A DNA stretch of 7,082 nucleotides, from contig JASHVU010000521.1 in assembly GCA_030044455.1 (NCBI GenBank), positions 1-7,082 on the forward strand, in the 5' to 3' direction. The notes beneath the pieces were generated by a model that did not search any database, was not told the origin of the DNA, and saw nothing but the letters and a program-made list of their open reading frames with translations. This document shows, piece after piece, positions 1-5,834 of this stretch. Every line of letters begins with the position of its first letter. Within the stretch, counting starts at the first letter, position 1. Source of the stretch: Acidobacteriaceae bacterium. GTDB lineage: Bacteria; Acidobacteriota; Terriglobia; Terriglobales; Acidobacteriaceae. The position numbers and the translations under genes were made by a program.

Positions 1-181
1 GATGGATCCAACCGACCAAGCCTCGCTCTACCACATGATTCAGGCACTTAGAAAAAGTGGCCAAACCGGCGAGACCCCGGATTTGCTCAAGCGCCTCGCC
101 CAACTTCGTCAGGAGGCAACCGAGAAAGAGCGCGAGCAATACCGCTACCGGCTTGTTGATACCGGCGGGCCGGTGCAATAG
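1..181 (+). CDS. C-terminal tail of a larger protein, probably a TPR-repeat protein (5' partial)
   Basis: The frame is open from the left edge (first full codon at base 2) to a TAG at 179-181, giving 59 visible residues. The tail is helical and charged: a LYHMIQALRKSG segment (about residues 9-20), then a DLLKRLAQLRQEATEKEREQ helix (28-47) and an RYRLVD end. This looks like the last helices of acidobacterial tetratricopeptide-repeat proteins, which I recall ending in similar LYHLIQALRK...LLKRLA...R.KLV stretches. That match is from memory, not a search. An ATG sits at 2-4, but the residues read as the end of a repeat protein, so I treat it as internal and the gene as truncated by the window. 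No clear intrinsic terminator follows; a small GC palindrome (161-174) lies inside the last codons. Confidence 0.6.
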   Translation, partial: MDPTDQASLYHMIQALRKSGQTGETPDLLKRLAQLRQEATEKEREQYRYRLVDTGGPVQ

Positions 182-251
182 CTACCTCAATGGAAAAGTC
201 GACAAAGGAACCCATCACGAGCAGAGGGCTTGGCTCGTCTCTGAAATCTAA

Positions 252-401
252 CTTGATGATAAGTTTATCGCCGGAGCCGTCATGTGGGTCTTCGTTTCGG
301 CCGCCTACTTTGCCCGTGCGGTTGCCATCGTTGTTCAGCTGCAGTCATCGGGTGCGGCTACTATGTATGCTGCAGAATCGATCGGGCAAAATGAAGCTTG
401 A
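252..401 (+). pseudogene. Possible remnant of a CtaG-like cytochrome c oxidase assembly protein (C-terminal fragment)
   Basis: Directly after an in-frame TAA (249-251), the frame reads LDDKFIAGAVMWVFVSAAYF and continues through a second hydrophobic stretch (ARAVAIVVQLQSS) to TGA at 399-401, 49 codons in all. The order D-D-x-x-I-A-G-x-x-M-W-V followed by a membrane helix resembles the C-terminal part of Caa3_CtaG-type membrane proteins, where a DQQxxGGxxMWV-like motif precedes the last helix. No start codon or ribosome site precedes the similarity. The first ATG (282) lies inside the motif, and no similarity continues upstream of the stop, so if the match is real this is a decayed or truncated copy. 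The alternative is a chance hydrophobic frame. The call depends on recalled family features only. Confidence 0.35.
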
Positions 402-792
402 TTGATGGCGATGGCACAAAAATAGCCAGCCAGAGTGAAGTTGCATGCTGGGTTAACGCTCAAGTCCGCGCAGACAGGGATGATAATTCTGTTCGCGCGC
501 CGTGCTGGCCGCAGGATTCCGGCGAGATCGAGACGGCAGCATGATTCTTCTGAAGTAACCGGAAGAATTTGGCTGGAACAGTCGGCGCCACTCGCTGGAA
601 GAAACAGCTATCGCAAAACCAGAGTTGCTGTATTCCGAAGGCACCATCCTAAAGTCAGCGCGACCTCAAGGAGCGCTGACCTTGCACTGAAACCGGCCGG
701 GGCACGCCAACTCTGGTTTTGCCGTAAGGAACGACGCATTCGTCTTTTCGCTTTCTTTCCCAAGCCATTTGCTGCGCGAGATGAAAGGTGAA
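402..792. other. Non-coding stretch with no recognisable gene
   Basis: No frame on either strand here has a plausible start with a ribosome site, a recognisable domain or a natural composition. The longest open frame (435-791, plus) is very arginine-rich, has no family features and runs through the inverted-repeat element described separately. Together with the CtaG-like fragment upstream, this makes 182-863 a gene-poor junction between the TPR gene end and the convergent lipoprotein gene. Apart from the 613-722 element I see no RNA gene, CRISPR-type repeat or transposase trace. Confidence 0.5.
613..722. repeat. 110-bp element bounded by perfect 15-bp inverted repeats with an inner 8-bp hairpin
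   Basis: GCAAAACCAGAGTTG at 613-627 is matched exactly in reverse complement by CAACTCTGGTTTTGC at 708-722. Inside the arms, GTCAGCGC (654-661) and GCGCTGAC (673-680) form a second perfect stem around an 11-nt loop. On the minus strand the inner stem is followed by TTTAG. The nested symmetry could be a MITE-like or REP-like palindromic element, or a folded RNA or terminator structure downstream of the minus-strand lipoprotein gene. The bases just outside the arms (ending TC on the left, starting CG on the right) show no target-site duplication, and no transposase is present. Confidence 0.6.
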
Positions 793-854
793 GGCGAGAG
801 TGTCGCCAAAATAGGTTGCACCGCAGGGGAGGGTGGATATCCTGCTGCGGTGCA
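793..854 (-). terminator. Tandem hairpins, likely terminator of the minus-strand lipoprotein gene
   Basis: Nine bases past the TAA of the minus-strand gene, TGCACCGCAG (817-826) pairs perfectly with CTGCGGTGCA (845-854), and an AGG/CCT pairing extends the stem toward the loop. Read on the minus strand, the stem is followed by ACCTATTTTGG, a short T-rich patch. A second small hairpin then follows (GGCGA 793-797 with TCGCC 803-807). The position right after the stop codon and the strong stem support a transcription end. The weak T-run means termination could be partial or factor-dependent. Confidence 0.5.
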
Positions 855-863
855 GGTTGATGG

Positions 864-2036
864 TTAGTTGATTACGGGTCCAAAGTTGCATCCTGCAGGA
901 GCATTCAACGTTGTGGCGTTTCCAACCAAGAACACCGTGGGATCAATTGATCCTCCAGTGCTCAGTTGAGATTGGCCGAAGAATGCGATGCCGAACGGGG
1001 TTGCCGAACTGATGGCAGCCAGGTCGCCCAGGTTATCGAAAGCAATGCCATTCGGAGAGCTGAGCGTGGTGTTGTCATTCTCCATGGTTGGACTCAGAGT
1101 GACCGCTGGAGTGGGGCTCCCGGTGACTCCCAGGCTGGCTTTTGCGAACTCAACAATCGTGTTTGGTGCGTTGGCGTTACTCGACCACAGATCTCCGTCG
1201 GCATCGAAGACCAATGCCCAGGGACCCTGAATCGACCCATTGCCGTCATCGGACAAGGTCGCGTCCGGCTCCAGTTCAACGGATTCGCCGGATTGCGGCA
1301 GATGCGTAGCTTTGAATTCGAAGATCGTGGTTGAGGCGTTATTGGCGACAAAAAGATCACCGGCGGCGTCGAATACAATGCCCAGCGGTCCGTTAAACGC
1401 CGGCTTCGAGGTCAGAGTGATGTAAGGCGTTGCGGCCGCATCTGAAGCTTTGAGTTGCTGCGGAGTGAAAACGTAGACCGCGTTGCTTCCGTTGTCGCTC
1501 ACCCACATGTCTCCATAAGTGTCAAACACCGCCTGCTGTGGAAACGTGAAACTAGGCGGGTTAATGGTGACTGCGGGACTCGGGGTGCTGTTGGTCACGA
1601 GATCCTCCAATTGCGATGGAGTGAACTCATAAAGTGCTGGGTTATTCTTTCCACCGGCGGCTAAAGTTCCACCGTCAATGACCCAAAGATCGCCGTACGC
1701 GTCGAAGACGACCCCCTGCGGTGCTCCGAATACTCCGCTGTTATTCATCAGGTGCGGCGCAAGTGTTGTGTTGGCAGAGGAAAGCTGCTCCGGAAGATAC
1801 TCAACAACATTCGTCCCGTTGGCCACCCATAGAGCCTTATTGATGGTAGGAGGCGGAGGATCGGTCGGCGCTGAGTGGGTGGACGCGACGTTGGACATGC
1901 CCCCGCAGCCGACAGCGAATCCAATGAGGAGCGTTGAAACGAATAGAAGAGCCCAGCGAAACGTAATCTTTGCACCTTCGCGCAGGCCGTTCCAGTGGTC
2001 GATGCGTTGCGATTTCATGGTTAACTCGGTGTTCAT
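864..2036 (-). CDS. Exported lipoprotein with NHL-like beta-propeller repeats
   Basis: The protein has 390 residues from the chosen start. A basic N-region is followed by a hydrophobic helix (about 26-43) ending in the lipobox-like A41-V-G-C44, so it is probably cleaved and lipidated at Cys44. A short Pro/Ser/Thr linker (51-64) leads into repeats of about 50-60 residues. Their blades share a G-(I/V)-x-FD-x-x-GD-L-W pattern, with FDxxGD at 111-116, 171-176, 222-227, 277-282 and 333-338, and a following V-x-EF-x-x-x-QL strand. An incomplete first unit (ALWVANG..VVEYLPEQL, 68-85) may close the ring with the C-terminus (LNAPAG, 377-382). This is the layout of NHL/SMP-30-type propellers, usually binding or scaffold modules; no catalytic residues can be named. 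The start at 2034-2036 is preferred because GAGGGG lies just upstream. The in-frame ATG at 2088-2090 adds 18 residues and lacks a comparable site. The gene diverges from the sigma/kinase operon. Confidence 0.85.
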   Translation of the reverse strand: MNTELTMKSQRIDHWNGLREGAKITFRWALLFVSTLLIGFAVGCGGMSNVASTHSAPTDPPPPTINKALWVANGTNVVEYLPEQLSSANTTLAPHLMNNSGVFGAPQGVVFDAYGDLWVIDGGTLAAGGKNNPALYEFTPSQLEDLVTNSTPSPAVTINPPSFTFPQQAVFDTYGDMWVSDNGSNAVYVFTPQQLKASDAAATPYITLTSKPAFNGPLGIVFDAAGDLFVANNASTTIFEFKATHLPQSGESVELEPDATLSDDGNGSIQGPWALVFDADGDLWSSNANAPNTIVEFAKASLGVTGSPTPAVTLSPTMENDNTTLSSPNGIAFDNLGDLAAISSATPFGIAFFGQSQLSTGGSIDPTVFLVGNATTLNAPAGCNFGPVIN

Positions 2037-2039
2037 GAT

Positions 2040-2045
2040 CCCCTC
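2040..2045 (-). promoter_or_regulatory. Ribosome binding site deciding the lipoprotein start
   Basis: On the minus strand GAGGGG stands three bases before the ATG at 2036-2034 (five bases if GAGG is taken as the core). Neither the upstream in-frame ATG (2090) nor the next internal ATG (2018) has such a purine stretch, so this site supports the 390-residue form. Confidence 0.6.
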
Positions 2046-2201
2046 GCGATTTTGTGAAATTGGATGGCTTTCAAAAGCCCGTTCACTCATGTAAGCGACA
2101 GGGCAATACCGATTCCCTCATTGAATTTGCGTTTTTTCTGCGACTTTCGCGGCCCAAGGCAGCGCCACAACTCCGTCGGCAGTTTGAGCATCGGAAGTCC
2201 T

Positions 2202-2229
2202 TTGGCTTGATTGGCAGTTGGGCTATAAT
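2202..2229 (+). promoter_or_regulatory. Housekeeping-type promoter for the sigma/kinase operon
   Basis: A consensus -10 TATAAT lies at 2224-2229, with TTGGCT (4 of 6 matches to TTGACA) at 2202-2207 and a 16-bp spacer. Transcription would start near 2236 and read into the sigma gene after a leader of about 160 nt. The perfect -10 in an otherwise GC-rich intergenic region supports the call. I found no equally good promoter for the divergent lipoprotein gene. Confidence 0.6.
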
Positions 2230-2260
2230 CGTTTCGATAGCGGAGCCCAGAAGAAATCCC

Positions 2261-2293
2261 AGAGGCTCAATGTCCGCAGCTGACTTGATGTAG
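2261..2293 (+). other. Possible leader peptide ORF (MSAADLM) upstream of the sigma gene
   Basis: Within the predicted leader, AGAGG (2261-2265) is followed four bases later by ATG (2270-2272) and seven sense codons ending at TAG (2291-2293), encoding MSAADLM. A ribosome-site-like motif, a start and a stop all lie between the promoter and the sigma gene, so a translated leader is possible. So short an ORF can easily occur by chance, and it has no run of a single amino acid of the classical attenuator kind. Confidence 0.2.
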
Positions 2294-2311
2294 CAGGATC
2301 CCGGCTGACGT

Positions 2312-2327
2312 GTCGCGGTTCTGCGAC
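2312..2327 (+). other. Small hairpin in the sigma mRNA leader
   Basis: GTCGC (2312-2316) and GCGAC (2323-2327) form a perfect 5-bp GC-rich stem around GGTTCT, about 70 bases before the sigma start. No T-run follows, so it is not an intrinsic terminator. It may be a minor leader structure or chance. Confidence 0.25.
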
Positions 2328-2396
2328 CAGTTCCCCACATGCTTCCGCTTTCGAGTCCAACATCGCACTCTCGGAGTCAACGACATGGAGAGGGCC

Positions 2397-2960
2397 ATGG
2401 ATCGTGCGACGATCACGCAGCTGCTTCATCAATGGAGCGGCGGGGACAAGGCAGCGCTTGACGCGTTGATGCCTGTGGTTTACGACCAGCTTCACCGGCT
2501 GGCCTCACGCTGCATTCGCGCAGAGCGTCCGGATCATACCCTGCGTGCCACGGCGCTTGTTCACGAGGCGTATCTGCGGCTTATCGATGCCGATGTAGCC
2601 TGGCAGGATCGCGTCCACTTTTTTGCGGTGTCGGCACGCATCCTGCGGCGCATTCTGGTCGATCACGCGAAGTCGAACCGGCGGCAGAAGCGCGGCGGCG
2701 GCGCTGAAATGATTCCGCTCGATGAGGCGGTGGTTGTGGGGCCGGAATCGCCGGCAGGGCTATTAGAGCTCGACATGGCCCTCAAGCAACTCGAATTGCA
2801 GGACAAGCGGAAGAGTGAGATTGTTGAGCTCCTCTGCTTCGGGGGTCTTACCTACGACGAAGCGGCGGCAGCACTCGATATTTCTCCGGCCACGGTGCAC
2901 CGAGAAATCAAACTTGCCAAGGCATGGCTGCATCGGGAGCTTTCGTTAGGCACTTCCTAG
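2397..2960 (+). CDS. ECF-like RNA polymerase sigma factor (TIGR02999/Sigma70_ECF type)
   Basis: The 187 residues from ATG 2397 match the usual length of this family. The N-terminus (TQLLHQWSGGDKAALDAL..VYDQLHRLA) and LRATALVHEAYLRLID (49-64) form region 2. VHFFAVSARILRRILVDHAK (73-92) continues it toward a basic linker (SNRRQKRGGG). The C-terminal helix-turn-helix of region 4 spans about 139-182 (GLTYDEAAAALDISPATVHREIKLAKAWLHREL), which would read the -35 element. The acidic DAED motif normally found before LVxE in ECF region 2.2 is replaced by R50-A-T52-A. Start choice: GGAG at 2387-2390 with 6-base spacing favours 2397. ATG 2385 (four residues longer, GGAG at 2373-2376) is nearly as good, while the frame to 2310 lacks support. 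The kinase gene follows after 12 bases, so the two are almost certainly co-transcribed and functionally linked. No anti-sigma gene is present. Confidence 0.93.
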   Translation: MDRATITQLLHQWSGGDKAALDALMPVVYDQLHRLASRCIRAERPDHTLRATALVHEAYLRLIDADVAWQDRVHFFAVSARILRRILVDHAKSNRRQKRGGGAEMIPLDEAVVVGPESPAGLLELDMALKQLELQDKRKSEIVELLCFGGLTYDEAAAALDISPATVHREIKLAKAWLHRELSLGTS

Positions 2961-2963
2961 AGC

Positions 2964-2968
2964 GGAGG
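2964..2968 (+). promoter_or_regulatory. Ribosome binding site of the kinase gene
   Basis: GGAGG sits in the 12-base gap between the sigma stop codon and the kinase ATG (2973), four bases before the start. It fixes the start of the kinase and supports translation from a shared transcript. Confidence 0.7.
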
Positions 2969-2972
2969 GCCG

Positions 2973-5687
2973 ATGCTTCATTCATTGGAACGCTGGCGGC
3001 AGATCGAAACGCTCTTTGACGAGTGCCTTGATCTGCCGGAAAAATCCCGCGCCGCTTTGCTCGATGATCGCTGCGGCGACGATCCGGAACTGCGCAAAGA
3101 GGTCGAGACACTGCTGGGTTCCTCGTCCGCAACAATGGACTTTCTCGAGGACCCGGTGAAGCAGGCGGCATACGAATTATCCAATGGTTCTGCTTCAAAC
3201 CTGATCTATCCCGGAAACAAGATTGGCCGGTACGAGATTCTCTCCTGCATTGGCGCGGGCGGGATGGGCGAGGTATATCTCGCCAAAGATGAAGTGCTCC
3301 GTCGCAAGGTAGCAATCAAGGTGCTGGCGCCATCACTCGTCAACAACGACCACGGATTGCACCGATTCGAAAAGGAAGCGCTTGCTGCCTCGGCACTCAA
3401 TCACCCGAACATCCTCACGATCTACGAGTTTGGAATTCTTGAAGGACGCCAATTCATCGCCTCCGAGTACGTTGAAGGAGAAACTCTGCGCCAGTTGCTG
3501 AGTAAAGGAGCGTTGCCGATTGACGAGGCAATCGCGATTGCGACGCAGATCGCCAAGGCGCTTGAGACCGCGCATGCCAGCGGCATTGTCCATCGCGACA
3601 TCAAGCCGGAGAACATCGTGATCAGGAAGGACGGCTTGGCAAAAGTTCTCGATTTCGGAATTGCCAAGCTGACGGAATCTCAGCAAACTGCGGAACATCC
3701 TGATGTTGTGAAATCCCTCTCCGTGAGCCAGGTTGGCCTGGTGATCGGGTCGGCACGATACATGTCGCCGGAACAGGCGCGTGGGCAGAGCGTCGACCCC
3801 CGCAGCGACATTTTCAGCCTCGGAGTTGTGCTTTATGAAATGGCTGGCGGAAAGGTACCCTTCGATGGTGAAACAGTCAGCGACGTTGTTGCCGAAATCC
3901 TGAAAGGAACGCCTCCATCTCTCGACGAGATTTTGCCGGATACACCCTCCGGATTGCAGAAGATCGTTAATAAGGCCATGTGCAAGGATCGCACAGGTCG
4001 TTATCAGAGTGCGAAGGAGCTGCTCGAAGATCTTGAGGAATTTGCCAGGCGGAGGCTAATGCAGGCTCGAATCGAGGAGGCGTCATCGGACGAAGGAGAT
4101 GATCGAACTTTTTCGGTCAGCCACTCTCCATTCCCGTCTGGCGCTGCTTCGCACACAGCCGAACGGCGTTTACGCCTGCGCCGGGCACCGCTGCTGTCTC
4201 TCGCTTTGGTTATTCTAATCGCGCTTGGTTTGCTCTATTACTTGAAGTTGCCCCGAAAACGTGCAGCAGAAGTATCGCAGACGGCTCCGCGTACACTGGC
4301 GATTCTTCCGTTCCAGAATTTAAGGCAGGATCCTTCGCTCGACTACCTTGGGTTCTCGCTGGCTGATGCTGTGATTACCAAGCTCAGTTCAATCAATTCG
4401 CTTATCATCCGACCGTCCTCCTCCGTCGAGAAATATCGCAATCAAAGTGTCGACCCAAGAACCGCCGGTGTTGATTTGAATGTCAATACCCTTCTTACCG
4501 GCGGATTCATTAAAGATGGAAGCGATCTGCGCATTACCGCGCAACTGGTGGATTTGAAACTAAACAGGATTCTCTGGGACGACTCTTTTGATGTGAAGTT
4601 CGACAAGCTTCTGACAGTTCAGGATCGCGTCGCGCAGGAGATTGCAAAAGGGTTGGAACTGGATCTCTCTCCGACCGAAGCGCAGCATCTCAACTCCTCA
4701 AAGTCCGTCGATCCGAAAGCCTATGAGTATTATCTTCGCGGCATTGACCTCGGCTCAATCAACGACTTCCCCGGCGCGGTTGCCATGCTTGAGAAATCCG
4801 TATCCCTCGATCCGAACTACGCATTGAGCTGGGCGCATCTCGGCAAGGCCTATTCGGCGAGTGCAACCCTTCAGTTCGGTGGCCGCGAAATGTATGACAA
4901 GGCACAAGCTGCATATGAGAAAGCAATCGCACTCGATCCCAATCTGGTTGAACCACGCATCTACATGGCAAATATGCTCACCGATACGGGCAGGGTCGAG
5001 CAGGCCGTGCCGATTCTGCGCGCAGCGCTTAAGTCAAATCCTCAAGACGCTGAACTGCATTGGGAACTTGGCTATGCCTATCGCTTCGCGGGAATGCTTC
5101 GGCAGTCGGTTTCGGAATGCGAACGTGCGCGCCAAATCGACCCTCAAGTTAAGCTCAACAGCTCCGCATTGAACGCCTACCTCTACCTTGGCGAGTATGC
5201 CAGGTTTCTTCAGAGCCTTCCATCAACCGATTCGGCCTACATTCTCTTCTATCGCGGTTTTGCTGAGTTTTACCTGGGACATCCGGATGAAGCCGCCAAG
5301 CTCCTTGATCGCGCCTATATGCTCGATCCTGAGTTACTGCAACCGAGAATTGGCAAGGCTTTGAGCGACAACATTTCCGGCCGGCCTGCCGCTGGTCTCG
5401 CGCTTTTGCGCGAGACGCAAGACAGGATGGAGGATCGCGGAGTGGGCGACGCTGAGAGCATGTACAAGATCGCTCAGGCTTACTCCATACTCGGAGACAA
5501 ACACGACGCTCTACATGCATTGAGTCATACGGTTGAAGGGGGGTTCTTCTGTTCCTACTGTCTCAGCACCGATCCGCTTCTTGCCGGCATCCGGAGCGAT
5601 CCTGAATTCCAGCGACTGAGTGATGATGCCCGCCGGCGTCATGATGAATTTGAGTCTCAGTTTTTTGGGTTTGCTGCGCCCCAGTAG
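2973..5687 (+). CDS. Transmembrane Ser/Thr protein kinase with TolB/FlgO-like and TPR sensor region
   Basis: The 904-residue protein starts with a helical segment typical of acidobacterial kinases (RWRQIETLFDECLDLP, 8-22). The PknB-like kinase domain (about 86-358) is intact: glycine loop GAGGMGEVY (94-102), VAIK Lys116, likely alpha-C Glu135, HRDIKPEN (207-214), DFG (227-229) and SPE (265-267). An acidic, Ser/Thr-rich juxtamembrane stretch (370-396) and RRLRLRR (398-404) lead to one membrane helix (about 405-424). Beyond it, RTLAILPFQN...LADAVITKLSS (440-570) resembles the TolB/FlgO-like domain. About eight TPR-like units follow (581-857), several ending in LDP, then a C-terminal DPLLAGIRSDPEFQRL segment. 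The kinase is expected in the cytoplasm and the TolB/TPR part in the periplasm as sensor or partner-binding region. Operon position makes the sigma factor the likely substrate. The P+1 loop has GS (259-260) rather than the common GT. Basic residues flank both sides of the helix, so topology by charge alone is ambiguous. A CxxC (860-863) lies near the end. Confidence 0.95.
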   Translation: MLHSLERWRQIETLFDECLDLPEKSRAALLDDRCGDDPELRKEVETLLGSSSATMDFLEDPVKQAAYELSNGSASNLIYPGNKIGRYEILSCIGAGGMGEVYLAKDEVLRRKVAIKVLAPSLVNNDHGLHRFEKEALAASALNHPNILTIYEFGILEGRQFIASEYVEGETLRQLLSKGALPIDEAIAIATQIAKALETAHASGIVHRDIKPENIVIRKDGLAKVLDFGIAKLTESQQTAEHPDVVKSLSVSQVGLVIGSARYMSPEQARGQSVDPRSDIFSLGVVLYEMAGGKVPFDGETVSDVVAEILKGTPPSLDEILPDTPSGLQKIVNKAMCKDRTGRYQSAKELLEDLEEFARRRLMQARIEEASSDEGDDRTFSVSHSPFPSGAASHTAERRLRLRRAPLLSLALVILIALGLLYYLKLPRKRAAEVSQTAPRTLAILPFQNLRQDPSLDYLGFSLADAVITKLSSINSLIIRPSSSVEKYRNQSVDPRTAGVDLNVNTLLTGGFIKDGSDLRITAQLVDLKLNRILWDDSFDVKFDKLLTVQDRVAQEIAKGLELDLSPTEAQHLNSSKSVDPKAYEYYLRGIDLGSINDFPGAVAMLEKSVSLDPNYALSWAHLGKAYSASATLQFGGREMYDKAQAAYEKAIALDPNLVEPRIYMANMLTDTGRVEQAVPILRAALKSNPQDAELHWELGYAYRFAGMLRQSVSECERARQIDPQVKLNSSALNAYLYLGEYARFLQSLPSTDSAYILFYRGFAEFYLGHPDEAAKLLDRAYMLDPELLQPRIGKALSDNISGRPAAGLALLRETQDRMEDRGVGDAESMYKIAQAYSILGDKHDALHALSHTVEGGFFCSYCLSTDPLLAGIRSDPEFQRLSDDARRRHDEFESQFFGFAAPQ

Positions 5688-5761
5688 TCAGAATCCGGAA
5701 TGACAAGTCCGAAAATCTTCAACTTTGATTTGGCAATGCCACCGGTCAGTCTCTATCTTCT

Positions 5762-5820
5762 GAATGCAGCTTTGGGCGGCCGCCGCGCAGGTTCGCGCCT
5801 GCGGCCAGCCCGCTGCATTC
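5762..5820. terminator. Strong GC-rich hairpin between convergent genes
   Basis: GAATGCAGC (5762-5770) pairs exactly with GCTGCATTC (5812-5820). After a TTT bulge, GGGC-GGCCGC (5774-5783) pairs with GCGGCC-A-GCCC (5801-5811, one-base bulge), and AGG/CCT closes near a six-base loop (5792-5797). It lies about 75 bases past the kinase stop and 14 bases past the stop of the convergent gene, a natural place for bidirectional termination or 3'-end protection. No T-run follows on either strand, so it is not a textbook intrinsic terminator. It could instead be a palindromic repeat element. Confidence 0.5.
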
Positions 5821-5834
5821 CTTCGCCGTCACGT

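Noticed and set aside
161..174. Terminator hairpin at the end of the TPR gene (ACCGGC/GCCGGT)
   Set aside because: The arms are only two bases apart, the palindrome lies within the last coding codons, and no T-run follows.
190..405. 71-codon plus-strand frame overlapping the CtaG-like fragment
   Set aside because: Its composition (Ser/Arg/Pro-rich) shows no family likeness. The neighbouring frame carries the membrane-protein-like sequence.
654..680. Intrinsic terminator on the plus strand for the upstream TPR gene
   Set aside because: The stem is good but is followed by CTTGCACTG with no T-run, and it lies nearly 500 bases past the stop codon.
613..722. Insertion sequence or intact transposon
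   Set aside because: No transposase frame lies inside and no duplicated target bases flank the arms. Only a small non-autonomous or structural element is supportable.
435..791. 118-codon open frame on the plus strand
   Set aside because: It is very Arg-rich with no domain, signal or credible ribosome site, and it runs through the 613-722 inverted-repeat element. It is best explained as a chance frame in GC-rich DNA.
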